From: Cryptomeria japonica
Lineage: Eukaryota; Streptophyta; Pinopsida; Cupressales; Cupressaceae
DNA: 64,000 nt
Direction of reading: 5' to 3'
Assembly (NCBI RefSeq): GCF_030272615.1
Contig: NC_081412.1
Span: 477,407,657 to 477,471,656 of the forward strand
Shown: positions 48,571-59,670 of the stretch, one piece after another
Numbering within the stretch: position 1 is the first letter of the stretch
Layout: every line of letters starts with the position of its first letter
Position numbers and translations under genes: made by a program
The notes under the pieces: model-generated
What the model was told of the DNA's origin: nothing
The model's input: only the letters and a program-made list of their open reading frames with translations
The model's database searches: none

Positions 48571-51039
48571 GAACTAGGTATTGACCGAGATGTGTGAGAC
48601 TAGATGAAAATGGAAAAAGTATGGAAGACCAAGAGTTGGATGGAATGTAAATGAATCTGAAGTGTACTTGCAATGTCCAAAGTGTAAGACCAAGTATGTA
48701 TGTAGTAGAGTAGGTGTGACTTCCAAAGAGAGGATAGTTTCTCTTGATGAGGTAAGTTGACCTTGACTCTAAGTAAGACCAAATGAGACCCAAAGGTGAT
48801 AGACCTTGATGAGGGACAACTTAGCAAAATGTTGTTGTATATAGTGTGCTGACAAAGTATAGTGAGGACAAGCAAGTGACCTTTTGACTCAAGTTTAGAC
48901 AAATGTAAATTTAATGCAAGATGTAAAACAATGATGGACTTTGTGAGACCCAAAGACAAGTTGAATGCTAGATGTAAAGCAATGATGGACTTTGTGAGAC
49001 CCAAAGACAAGTTGAATGCTAGATGAAAACCTGGAGAAACAACCTAGGAAGCTCAAGAATTCTGAAACTGATTGCTCTTGTTTGCTGGATTGTAAAATTT
49101 TTCCAATTTGTGAAGTTGTTGGTTGTGACCAAATCTGAATGTTTGACTATTTTTCATGACAAGAGGACACAATGTTGATGAGGACTCAATGTTTGCAAGT
49201 GTTTAGACTCAAAATGACTCCAAGAAAAGTGTGTTGTTTGATGTAAAAATGTTTTGCATACACTTGAAGACACAAAAGACACAATGTTTTGCTATTTGGT
49301 CTTGAATGTTTTGAATGTTTAAAATAAGTCAAGCACAATTCTTATGGCTGGCCAAGACAATAGTTGTTGATCCCACATGAGGTTTTACCCTCGAGGCTAC
49401 GCTATTCAGAGCGGATACTTAGATGCTTGACCTCACTGGCTCCACCCTCGGCACTCACTTCTCGGGTTAGCCAAGCATCAGTCCCCACGAAAACTCCCCG
49501 TGGCGAACTTTGTATCTCTACTAAGAACCGTATGTGTGTGGGCCGCTACCAAAGGTCCGACCTCCTGCCTCAACAACTAGAAGGATTTTGGCTTCTAAAA
49601 CAAAAAGGTGCTAGTAAGGGCATCCGCTTATGTGGCCATACATGCAGCACTTTCAACTCTGTAAATACAAAAGGCTCCCAGCCGGTAGGGGTTACGCCCT
49701 ACAACTGATCAAATAAATTTGATCAAACGAGTTTATGGGGAGACATAGTGTTGGTATGAACTAATCAGCACACGTTATCCATAGTTTTCACCATGAATAC
49801 AGTTGTTTATAGTGGTTCGGAAGAGGTGGGTTTTCCTCGCTACCACTTGGGTCGTTCTCTTCTCACTAGTAGTCCTAATGACCACACGAGAAGACAGACC
49901 CTCTAAAGATTAAACAAAAAGAGCCTATTGCTCAAGACACAAAAGACAATGATTCAATTTTAGTGCACCAATTGAAGTGTTTGCTAGTCTATGAAAACAA
50001 GGCACACAATAAAAATCCAAAAACCCTTGCCAAGGACCTGCAACAAAGATTTATTAGTAGTTTGGATTGTTCCAAATACCACCTGTAAAATTTCAAGATA
50101 TTTCTAGAAATGTAAGAAAATCCAAAAAATTTGCTAATTTGCTCCAAAAATTAATTTTTTATGAAAAATCATAAAAAATTCATATAAAATGCAAAATCGA
50201 TCCAAAAAATATGAAATTTTTACTGAAGAGTCCTGATGGTCTTCCAAACTTGCATAAAATTTTTTTTGTATCAAATCCAAGTAGTTTGTGAGATATGAGT
50301 AAAATAATGCAAAACCCTAATTTTCAAAGATCTAATTTTTGAGGAATGATTTTGCATCAAATTTAAAATAAAAAAGAACAGATACTATGTATAATTATGA
50401 GATATTTCCAAAAAAGTAAGAAAATCGAAAAAATTCGCTAATTTGCTCTCAAAATTAATTTTTTATGAAAAATCATAAAAAATTCATATAAAATGCAAAA
50501 TCGATCGAAAAAATCTGAAATTTTTACTGAATATTTCTGATACTTTTCCTGACCTACACAAAAAATTTAATGTCAAACTTCAAAGCCATTTGTGAGATCT
50601 GATCAAAATAAGGAAAAAACCTAATTTTTAAAGATCCAATTTTTAGGGAAATATTTTGCATCAAAATTAAAATCACAAAGAATAGATCCTATGTATAATT
50701 ATGAGATATTTCCAAAAATTTAATAAAATCCAAAAAAGTCTCTCATTTTCTCTCAAAATTAATTTTTTTTGAAAAATCATAAAAAATTCATAGAAAATGA
50801 AAATGTGCTCAAAAAATTCTGAATTTTGGATTGAGAGCTCCTGATACTTTTTTCAACCTGCCAAAAACATTGGGTGCAAAATTTCTTAGCCGTTTGTGAG
50901 ATATGATCAAATCTCTCCAAGATCTTGATTTTGTGTCCAAAACCCTAGCTGCACAAGGTTATTCTCCAAATTGTTTTACAAAATAGCAATATAGGGTTAG
51001 AAAAATCTGCAAAAAACACAGATCTAAGAAAAATCCATG
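48571..51039 (-). repeat. Gypsy leader with internal repeats
   Basis: About 2.5 kb of non-coding leader between primer site and gag. A 51-base unit is repeated twice at about 48925-49026 (caatgatggactttgtgaga). A block of about 304 bases occurs three times, imperfectly, at roughly 50085-50990: the word gaaaaatcataaaaaattca recurs at 50163, 50467 and, lightly changed, 50771. The segment 49370-49710 is GC-richer, with a chance 114-codon plus frame. Long repeat-rich leaders are common in large plant Gypsy elements. Confidence 0.75.
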
Positions 51040-51057
51040 TCCCACGGGGCATGCCAA
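51040..51057 (-). promoter_or_regulatory. Gypsy primer-binding site (putative)
   Basis: Three bases inside the 5' LTR the element strand reads TGGCATGCCCCGTGGGAC, the usual TGG start of a primer site. The matching tRNA was not identified by eye. Confidence 0.6.
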
Positions 51058-51059
51058 AA

Positions 51060-51865
51060 TGTATATGGTGAAAATGGATAACAATAATAACGATATTGAA
51101 AGGCTAAATGAATTCAACCGCAAAACCCTAGCCTAACAACAACAAAGATCCACCATAACATATGAAGATTACCTAAGACAATGCAAATCAAATGAAATCA
51201 CAAAGATTATAACATCACATGTCCAATAGGGTTTTGATCTCCATTCTTCCTATCTCCATTGATCTTGCTTGATATATTCGCTCTCAGATTTTATGTGTGC
51301 ACAAGAGCTCAACAAAGAACGGAAATGTGGTTGCAAGTAGGATCACATATGCCAAGTAGTCAATTGATCAAGTAGTTAGGATAAAATGTATAGATTGATT
51401 AAAATCCTTGATTAGGGTTGATAATGAAGGAAGCATCTCCTTATATAGAAGACACTATATGAAATGGAGGGATAAGATTGAGAGGTGTTAAAGGAGGTCG
51501 GCTATGATTAGAGGGTAGGTAGAGGAAATAATAAAATAATGAAAGGGGTAGGTAGTGTATGAATTAAGAGATGAATGACATGTGTCATGGGTAGAAAAGG
51601 TTAATGAATTAATTAAATAAATAAAGATTTATTTAATTAATAGAAGAAGTGGGATAATTAAATAAATAAAATATTTATTTAATTTAGGAAAAGGATAATT
51701 TAAATAAATAAATGTATTTATTTAAATGAGAAATAAGGCTAGAAGAGGATAAATGAATTAATTAAATAAATAAGGATTTCTTTAATTAATAGAAGAATTA
51801 GGCTAAAGTAATTAAATAAATAAAGATATTTATTTAATTAGACATGACAATTTTAGGTGTCTACA
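51060..51865 (-). repeat. Gypsy 5' LTR with promoter
   Basis: Same 806 bases as the 3' LTR with 11 substitutions. Its inner end is at 51060 (…CCATATACA on the element strand). A TATATAAGGA box lies at about 51438-51447 (complement), so transcription would start near 51415 and run leftward into the leader and gag. Confidence 0.95.
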
Positions 51866-51870
51866 CAATT

Positions 51871-53094
51871 AGTTGCTGCTGCAACATATTTAGCTTCTGT
51901 AGTAGATAAAGCAATGCATGACTATTTTTTGCTGATCCATGAAACCAATTTATTTCCAAGAAAGAAAGCTCCACCAGAAGTGCTCTTCCTGTCATCAGTA
52001 TCTCCCACCCAATCTGAATTAGTATATGCACATAAAGTGAAATCATCATCTCTAGAATACCATAAGCCATATTCTGTTGTTCCTTGCAAATACCGCAATA
52101 TCCTCGTTACTGCACATTCATGATTTTCTTTAGGTTTACTTTCATATCTTGAAACAATACTCACTGCATTCATAATATTTGGTCTAGTTTGAGTCAAATA
52201 TAGAAAGCCACCAATCATAGACTTATACCTTGTCGGATTTACCGCTGTAGATGTATCCTTGATAGATAATTTATCACTTGTCACCATAGGAGTACTTACC
52301 AGTTTGGAATTATCCGTACCAAACTTCTTCAACAATTCCCTTAGATACTTAGTTTGATAGATAAAAATGCCTTTGTCAGTTTGAGTAATCTGCAAACCTA
52401 AGAAAAATATCATCTCACCAATCATGGACATTTCAAATTCATTTTTTATATCATTAGAAAATTCCATGCACAATTTATCTTCTCCTCCAAAACTGATATC
52501 ATCAACAAATACTTCAATAATCAAAATATCATCATCAGTGATCTTATAATATAAATTACTATCAGCACTGCCTTTAGTAAAACCAAGCTTCAAAAGATAT
52601 TTATCCAACCTTGCATACCAAGCTCTAGGAGCTTGTTTCAATCCATATAAAGCTCTCTTCAATCTGCAAACCATATCTTTATCATCTGTCAGTGAAAATC
52701 CATCAGGTTTCTCAATGTATACTTCTTCCTCAAGTTTACCATTCAAAAATGCACATTTAACATCCATTTGATAAACCTTATAGTTCTTATAAGCTGCATA
52801 GGCAAGAAATAGTCTAACAGCTTCAATTCTAGCTATAGGTGCAAATGTCTCACCATAATCAATTCCTTCCATTTGAGAATATCCTTTACAAACCAATCTA
52901 GCCTTGTTCCTTACAACTTGACCATCCTCATTCAGTTTATTCCTAAAAATACATTTAGTTCCAATAACATTCTTATTTTTATGTCGAGGAACTAAAGTCC
53001 AAGTCTCATTCTTCTCTATTTGATCTAATTCATCTTCCATATCCTTTAACCAATGTTTATCTTTACAAGCTTCAATACTTGATGCTAGTTTAAT
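51871..53094 (-). pseudogene. Copia reverse transcriptase and RNase H N-terminal part
   Basis: The frame starts after a stop at 53095 and is open from 53040 for 372 codons. Landmarks are [76 protein letters not shown], and the catalytic FVDDISFGG (usually YVDD). The RNase H start follows: [26 protein letters not shown] at 51922-51924 replaces a Gln codon, and the frame then runs CIALSTTEAKYVAAATN to the Gypsy insertion. It copies element RNA to DNA in active relatives. This is the best-preserved part of the Copia element. Confidence 0.95.
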
Positions 53095-53822
53095 TTAAGA
53101 AATAAGACATACCTCTTCATTTTCCAATCTTCTTCTTATCATAACTCCCTTGTTCCTATCTCCAATGATTTGATCTTCATAATGATTTAATCTTACATAC
53201 CTTGGTGTCTTCTGAACTTCAGTTTCAGTGCTCTGATCATCAGTCACAGTTGAATTTTCTGATTGTGTCGGTGTAACTGTCTCAATTTCATGTACCGGTT
53301 GAGGCATTGTCGGTTCAGTTATGATCATTTCCACTGTTGGTTCCTTGTCATATGATATAGATTGATTTCTATATTGCTCATCCACTTTCACATTAATGCT
53401 CTCCACAATTTTCTGCACCTTTTTTTATAACATCTATATGCTTAGATTTGAATTGAATATCCAAGAAATATCCCTTCATCACATCTAGGATCAAACTTCC
53501 CAATTGAATCATCCCTTTTGATATATCATTTACTTCCAAAAATTCTGAAATATTTATTAGTAGGTGTATGTCCAAACCATAATTCATAAGGGGTCTTACC
53601 GGTTTCACCTTTGTTGTGACCTCTGTTGAATGTGTAGATTGTTGTACTCAATGCTTCTCTCCAATAGATGTGAGGCAATTTGGATTCCATCATCATAGAT
53701 CTTGTTGCATCCAAAATGATTATGTTCTTTCTTTCCACTACTCCATTCTGCTGAGGAGTCCAAGGTCCAGATAATTGTCTCCTAATTCCATTTGTCTCAC
53801 AATAACTATTAAATTCATGAGA
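53095..53822 (-). pseudogene. Copia integrase C-terminal half and linker
   Basis: From the CACTA junction the frame reads HEFNSYCETNGIRRQLSGPW then TPQQNGVVERKN, containing the third catalytic residue of the DDE triad (Glu in VVERKN). ATRSMM, YELWFGHTPT and FRIFG follow. A frameshift near 53530 leads to a Ser/Thr/Glu/Gln-rich linker ending RRRLENEEVCLIS, stop. The N-terminal half of the same integrase is at 61760-62215, on the far side of the CACTA element. Confidence 0.93.
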
Positions 53823-54089
53823 AGTCACTAATACATTTGGCCTAAAATTCTGACGGAGAAGGTATATTGTGATCAAATTTGATTTTTTTTTGAAAAAATG
53901 CCCAATTTCATTAGAATTCCGACGATAATGCAACATTTGGTTTCGATAGAGAAGGAATTGGGAATGAAATTTGGGTTTTTTTAGAAAAAGTGCCTGCGTT
54001 CGTCAAAATTTTGACGACCACGTGCATTACTTAAAAGGAAAAAGAAAAGACCAAGTCATTTCATAAATCCCACCTCTTTACAAAATCCT

Positions 54090-54598
54090 GCCTCTCATTC
54101 GTCCCACCTCTGTAGCGAACCTGGGTTTAATCATGGCGGGGAAGATCATTGGTGTGAAACCAACCGATTCTGCAGCTCAGGCTAGAAGTGGATGGAGTAT
54201 CGGTTATGTGATTCGGTTCTGCAGCTCAGGTTGGAAGTGGTGAGGGAGTATGATTTGGTGGAAGTGGCGAGGGAGTATGATTCGGTGGAAGTGGAGGCAG
54301 ACACTCACTATCGAATCTCCATCCATCTTCGTTGGCTTCAACCACAACTATTCGCGTAAGCGTCCCTTCCCGGTTGAGCGAACGAGTACCTACCTAAAGG
54401 CCCTCCCAAGGTATCTTAGTTTGTGTTGTCTCGGGGCATATTAGGGGATCACAATGGGGATCACAATAGGGAACATGTAGGTAGGGGCCATCCCCCGATG
54501 AGCACAAAGGAGGGAGGCAGACATAGTTCCCCGTGGGTTTAATCCCTACAGGATGTAGGAATGTTTTAATCGCTGGAAGAAAAAGGTAGAGTATAATC
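54090..54598. other. GC-richer left part of the CACTA element
   Basis: This stretch is noticeably less AT-rich than its surroundings. It contains short direct repeats: gattcggt, gcagctcagg-tgg, and agtgg-gagggagtatgatt twice. It could be the first exon or promoter region of a captured or element gene, but no protein could be matched. Confidence 0.35.
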
Positions 54599-54747
54599 AG
54601 CAAATTCATTGTTATACATATTCAAATATTAGAGAGATGACCAGCAAATTCATTGTTATACATATTCAAATATTAGAGAGATGACCAACAAATTCACTGT
54701 TATAATTAGCAAATTCATTGTTATACATATTCAAATATTAGAGAGAT
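54599..54747. repeat. 44-base tandem repeat, three copies
   Basis: The unit cagcaaattcattgttatac followed by atattcaaatattagagagatga occurs at about 54599 and 54643, and in a split form to 54747. Confidence 0.85.
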
Positions 54748-55009
54748 ACAATACAGTTAGCCTGAAACATATTAACACTACTTTCCATATTTAAAATATA
54801 TCCTAATTAAGGGGAGGGATGACCTAAACCTACGTGATCGAGTACCATTATGTAAAATATATCCTAATTATGGATGCTGGTATATATGGTAGAGACAAAA
54901 AATCCCTCCTGTAGAACCATGAGAGCAATGTGTAGTGATCGAGTGCTTTTTTTGTCGGTGTTTTGGAGGGGAGCATAAGTGTACTGCTAGGAAGGTGGTA
55001 TAAAATGAA

Positions 55010-55350
55010 AGCTGAGAGGTATAAGGTTATGAGGTGTGGGTTAGAATAAGATAGGGAGGTAAGTGATGAAGGATGTAATGGTGAAAGAGTAAGTTAGGAT
55101 ATGTTAGGGGTTTGGATGGTAGGAAAGTGAATGGGGGAGATAAGAGGATGTGAAGGATTGAATGGGGTTAGGTAGGTGAAGTAAAAGTAAGTGTGTATGA
55201 GGTCAAGGTGTAGGATAGGATGTAGGAAAGTGGAGGAGGTTAAGATAGGGGATATGAAAGGTAGATGGAAGGTAATAATGATAGGAAGTGAGGTAAAGGT
55301 TATGAGGTGTGGGTTAGAAAATAGGGTGTAGGAAATGGAAGGAAGGGTCA
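55010..55350. repeat. Purine-rich block on the plus strand
   Basis: About 340 bases with very few C residues on the plus strand and a strong excess of G and A, built from words like ggtaggaaagtg, gataggatgtagg and gttatgaggtgtgggttaga (the last near 55027 and 55300). The opposite strand reads as chance Ser/Thr/Pro/His/Ile frames. Confidence 0.8.
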
Positions 55351-56790
55351 TATCACTTTGAGAGTTTTCACCAAGATGAGTAGCCCAAGTATGGACCTCA
55401 AATCTTACAAGCCATGAGGATCCACTTGTAGTAGAGGAGCATATACTTGCATCTTGGGAGCTTATTATGAGTTCGCCTTGAATTTAGGAAATACATATAG
55501 AGGAGATAGAATATTGATCAATACACATTACCTAGCCTCATCATGCATAAATACAAGAGGTATAGACTATAGCAAGCACATATCATGAGCCAAAGGATCA
55601 TATTCGAGAGTTGCTTCATCTCCAATCCTCTACATTTTTAAGATCCACATATGGGGTTGAGGATAAGTCTTGTTTACTAATTAGCTTGGACTTATGCTTT
55701 GGGTTGCATCTATATGTGAGCAACCTAAAGGCATAATTTTCAATGCAATTTTTGAGAGGACTTGCTTCCACCTTGTGGTACTGGGAGGACAAAATGCACC
55801 AACTCACATTGGAAACCCTCTCCAGATACCATTTTGGAGTGCTTCAAAGTGTGTTCTATTTCAAAATATTTTTGACAAAGATTCATAGATGAGTTTCACA
55901 ATTTACATAATAAGGTTTCATAGTGGCTCAACATGAGAGTTAGTTTTTGGAGTTCTTGTAGTTTATAGATTGCATTCAAGACAAGTTACTTGTCAATTAT
56001 TTCATTAGGGGTGGAAAGCCCAAAATTTTAGTTTTCCTACACATGGCCAATCCGAATGACTTTAGGGTTGCTATGGCAAAGTCTCTTATGGAAAAGGAGG
56101 TACATGGGAGGACATAAGAGGCATGAGAGAAGTTTGTAACCTTGATGAAGGAACTTAAGTGTCCATAGGCATCCCCATCCTTCAAAGGATAATTTAGACT
56201 TACTATATGATTTACAAAGAAAAACCCAATAGTATCAATATTAGGGACAAAGGTCTACATATCGAAAAGACAAATACCACACTTACTGTGTCATCAACTA
56301 AAAATAATTTACTTACATATTCAAAGAGTTCAATAATGGAGAAACATCCATGCGGTGCTCTACATATGTCCTCGAAGGTTCAAGAAATACTTATCCTCTA
56401 TTGGTCCAAACTTTAAATCACTTTCCATGCATGAAAATAATTGCAACCATACACAATTTCCCACCCAATAGATTCTCTCAAACTAGTTTACTATCTTAAC
56501 ATAGGGTCAAGGAAAAGTGGCCAAAATAGGAATCCAAGTGTCTTAAAAGCCTTCAAGACCATAGTGGTGAGGATTGAATTTATTTCTTTAGTGGTATCTT
56601 TCTCTAGAATAATGTTGGGGATTCTATTAGGACCTTTTCCTAATTAAAAAAAATATATAAAGATTACATCCCTAAATATTGCATTCATAATAGAATAAAT
56701 TTCTACAATATTGAGACTAAATTCATAATAGATTTATAGTGATGAATAAAGAAATATTTAAGATTCTAAAAAATTTGATGTTTTCTTTCT
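55351..56790. other. CACTA interior, unassigned
   Basis: No recognisable coding fragment or repeat. Short frames of 60-70 codons have no domain. Confidence 0.35.
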
Positions 56791-57240
56791 CCCAACCATC
56801 ATTGGATATTGGGTGATCTTTGAGGCATTATGTCAAACAATTCATGTGCCTTATCTAAGCTTACACATTTTGCATGCATGTGTACCTAGGTAGTTGCACT
56901 AGAACATCTATACTCACTAATCACATTTGGTTGGAAGTTTCTAAATCCATTTCAAACACATTTTGTGCATATCCTGCAATCATAGCATTCCATTAGATCG
57001 CGTTTCTTTGATGCATCTCACCAAACAATTCATGCACTTTCATGTCTATACTTCCACATTTTCCAAACATGTCAAATAGAGCATTTCCAACCGTAAGCAT
57101 CTGATATTAATTGCCCTTACCTTCTGCTTTGATGGAAGCCCATATTCTGTTCCAAAGCTCCCATTTTGGAATAGGTAGAGAGTACGTTGGCAAATAAAAC
57201 TAATCGAAATGGAAATCTATTTGTTGCATTTACTGCATTG
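56790..57240 (-). pseudogene. PPR protein gene fragment
   Basis: Reading the minus strand across frame changes gives RFPFRLVLFANVLS, KMGALEQNMGFHQS, VGNALFDMFGKCGSID, HELFGEMHQRNAI, stop, WNAMIAGYAQN, and a second HELFDIMPQRS. These are classic PPR-P/L/S repeat signatures (AKMGALEQG, VGNALVDMYAKCGSI, VVSWNAMIAGYAQNG). PPR proteins bind organelle RNA for editing, splicing or stability. Several stops and missing repeat parts show it is dead. It lies inside the CACTA element, so it was either captured by it or inserted into it. Confidence 0.85.
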
Positions 57241-57745
57241 TGAGGATGCTCATGTATTTCATCGACAACATAAAGCATGAAAGGACATGAGAATATCTCC
57301 TCGGGGAGGTATTCTATGACAGCTGTGAGGTAGATGAGAGTTTCTTATGTCATTTGCTTTGTTCTATGCAGTCAAACTCGGGAACACTGTTTGAATTCAA
57401 AAGCTAACGGTGATTGTCTTTTTAATGGAAATGGACGGGAAGGGACGTCAAGGGAAGGAATGGGCCCATAGCACACCTAAGCAGTCAAAGCTTAGTGTGT
57501 GTTGTTTAAGGCTGCCCCCTTAATACATCATAATTGATTGGCTCTTCACTCCTAAGACCTTCAAAAGTCTTTAATGGCTTCATTGAGTCCTTTGGTCTTC
57601 CAAATGCACCTGCACCAACTTGAATTCTCCTTCAATGCTTGATTGCCTATTCACTTGGAATTGAATTGATTTTATAATTAAGAGATCACTTGAATTGTAG
57701 GTAGACCCCTTCAAATGACAGGGTAGGCTTCCTTTTATACCTAAT

Positions 57746-57985
57746 ATATGTCTTGAAAGCATTTTATCTTGATGGCTTTAAATTAAATTACTTTCTCTTC
57801 TATCTAGTATTGGTGGAGTAGAGGTTGCATTGCATCGTCCTAGGATACATATTTCTGCAGATACAACACAAGTTAAATGTATCCCAAGTCGATGCAAAAC
57901 AACCTTTTCTCTAGAGATCACCAGAAAATAGAGAAAGAACTTTAATTTAATGCCATCAGGATAAAAGTCTTTAATCAAGATAGAT
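57746..57985. repeat. Fold-back 1, DRM motif-I sequence in both arms
   Basis: Left arm 57746-57850, loop of about 26 bases, right arm 57877-57985. Arms are roughly 75-80% complementary by hand alignment. The left arm read on plus gives VLKAFYLDGFK, LLSLLSSIGG, VEVALHRPRIH. The right arm read on minus gives LIKDFYPDGIK, a shifted LSLFSG, VVLHRLGIHLTCVVSAEIC. Both match DRM methyltransferase around SAM-binding motif I. Size and imperfect pairing resemble a young MIRNA foldback formed by inverted duplication of a target gene. Confidence 0.85.
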
Positions 57986-58050
57986 AAATGGTATGCAACT
58001 GGATCTATTTGGAATGCATTACCCAAACAACACAATCGATCAGTCACCTC
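57843..58050 (-). pseudogene. DRM-type DNA methyltransferase fragment (motif X to I)
   Basis: The minus frame reads VTDRLCCLGNAFQIDPVAYH then LSILIKDFYPDGIK, and, after a one-base frame change, VVLHRLGIHLTCVVSAEIC. In DRM enzymes the catalytic motifs are permuted (VI-X before I-V), so motif X (LGNSFQVDTVAYHL) runs directly into motif I (VLSLFSGIGG) and ALHRLGI. That exact order is seen here. DRM enzymes perform de novo cytosine methylation guided by 24-nt siRNAs. This piece forms the right arm of fold-back 1 and extends about 65 bases beyond it. It cannot make an enzyme. Confidence 0.9.
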
Positions 58051-58536
58051 TGAAAAGAAAGTGGTATGATGAAATATTTAGGCATAAAATAGATGAAATG
58101 CACTCCATTCTACTGCTGCACAATATTTTGGTCGATGATATTTTTAAAATAGTAAAGGAAGGTGTATGGAACAACCAAATTCTTATCATTATAAACAATG
58201 AATATTTTAAGATCCTTTTATGATATGTAAGTTGAGAATATTTTATGAAAGGTCCCTAAATGAATACACTTTAAACTGATTTTAATATACCTTGAAGTGT
58301 GCAATATGGAAGGTTTGTATTCTTAATCTCTTGCCCATTTCTTAATTTAAAAGATGATATCTTTATTAAATATCTCCTCTATTAAATATCTTTATTAACT
58401 TGATTTCTCCTTCAATTCTTGATGAATGCTTGATTGCATGTTCACTTGGAATTGAATTGATTTTATAATTAAGAGATCACTTGAATTGTAGGTAAACCCC
58501 TTCAAATGACAAGGTAGGCTTCCTTTTATACATAAT

Positions 58537-58776
58537 ATATGTCTTGAAAGCATTTTATCCTGATGACTTTAAATTAAAGTACTTTCTCTTCTATCTGGTA
58601 GTGGTGGAGCAAAGGTTGCATTGCATCATCCTAGGATACATATTTCCGCAAATACAACACAAGTTAAATGTATCCCAGGTCGATACAAAACAACCTCTGC
58701 TCTAGAGATCACCAAAAAACAGAGAAAGAACTTTAATTTAATGCCATTAGGATAAAAGTCTTTAATCAAGACAGAT
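58537..58776. repeat. Fold-back 2, second copy of the DRM motif-I hairpin
   Basis: Left arm 58537-58641, loop about 26 bases, right arm 58668-58776. Plus reading of the left arm gives KVLSLLSGSGGAKVALHHPRIH, split here as KVLSLLSGSGG and AKVALHHPRIH. Minus reading of the right arm gives SVLIKDFYPNGIK and AEVVLYRPGIHLTCVV. It differs from fold-back 1 by substitutions in both arms while keeping the pairing pattern and the loop word caaatacaacacaagttaa. Confidence 0.85.
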
Positions 58777-59205
58777 AAAATTTGAGTTTGATTGTCATCA
58801 TTTACTTTGCCAAATTCTTCACACGTAACTCCTGAATCAATTTCCTACTCACAAGAATTTTATTATGTCTCAAATATAGGGAAACAAAAGGCTTCAAATA
58901 GAAAACTTGTACATGCAACTAAATCCATTGACTAATCAGAAGAACAAAATTAAGAAACAGTTTGATCATCTGAGAGATGTTGTAGACTTGCAACTCACCA
59001 GCTACTTAGTTTTTGTGGGTAAGAATTTTTTTTGTTTTGGTTATGGTTGTGGTGTTTATAGGAAGACATTTACAAATTTATATCTATTTTCACTATTTAA
59101 TGGTTTATGGGTTTGTAATGGTAATTTAATGTTCTTTCATATTTTTGTATATATTCTTTATAATAGCCTATTATATTGATTTGTTCTATTATGCATAATG
59201 GTGTG
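58777..59205. other. CACTA interior, unassigned
   Basis: A 90-codon plus frame (58907-59179) starts with a hydrophilic Gln/Asn/Lys-rich part ending near a gggtaag that would serve as a splice donor (about 59019), followed by T-rich intron-like sequence. This could be another captured exon. I cannot identify the gene. Confidence 0.3.
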
Positions 59206-59670
59206 GGTGAGACGGCTTTGTCATCGGTGCATGAAAGCATTGAACGAGTTATACTTTTAAAAATTACATGAAACATTTTTAATTTATTCGATTCAGTGTT
59301 ATTTGCAAAAAATGATTATCAATGATGTTTCCTTTCTCCAAGAATTGTCTAGAATCTTTCCGTCAGATAATATGTAACATCGAATGACTAAATCTTTTCA
59401 TTACAAATGCTTATTTTATTTAATTATTATCTGAGCATGAATTAAAATTTATATCTGTATGGAAGCAGAACATACAAGCTGAAGAGTCATGTGCAAGAAA
59501 ATTTCCTAAAAGAAAGCAAGCAGTCATTATCTTGAATGACATGGAAACAAGCTCATCAGCTGCTTAGAAGAGAGCAATTGGAGAATGGCAGAGGAAAGTA
59601 TTAAAGGGTGATAAATAGATAGAGAGTATGCAATACAAACAAACAATGTCTTGAGTGTCTGATGTGACGT

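Larger units (their letters stand above)
40273..51865 (-). mobile_element. Non-autonomous Ty3/Gypsy element nested in Copia
   Basis: An 11,593-bp element bounded by two 806-bp LTRs and flanked by a perfect 5-bp duplication CAATT (40268-40272 and 51866-51870). The LTRs differ by 11 substitutions (98.6% identical, nine of them transitions). On the minus strand the order is 5' LTR (right), primer site, long repeat-rich leader, gag, protease, a linker frame, integrase C-terminal tail, 3' region, 3' LTR. Reverse transcriptase, RNase H and the integrase core are absent, so it must have moved with enzymes supplied in trans. An antisense plant-mobile-domain frame lies near the 3' LTR. The protease type and the extra antisense frame fit the Tat/Ogre-like branch of Gypsy, an inference from style. 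Confidence 0.95.
57618..58776. repeat. Direct duplication of a fold-back block, 791-base offset
   Basis: The segment 57618-57985 recurs at about 58393-58776 in the same orientation. It includes ttcacttggaattgaattga, ttataattaagagatcactt, the ctt-ttatac word and the whole fold-back. The fold-back therefore formed first and was duplicated as a unit. Confidence 0.85.

Noticed and set aside
49364-49708. 114-codon plus frame in the Gypsy leader
   Set aside because: It lies in a GC-richer non-coding leader on the strand opposite gag, with no domain. It is read as a chance frame.
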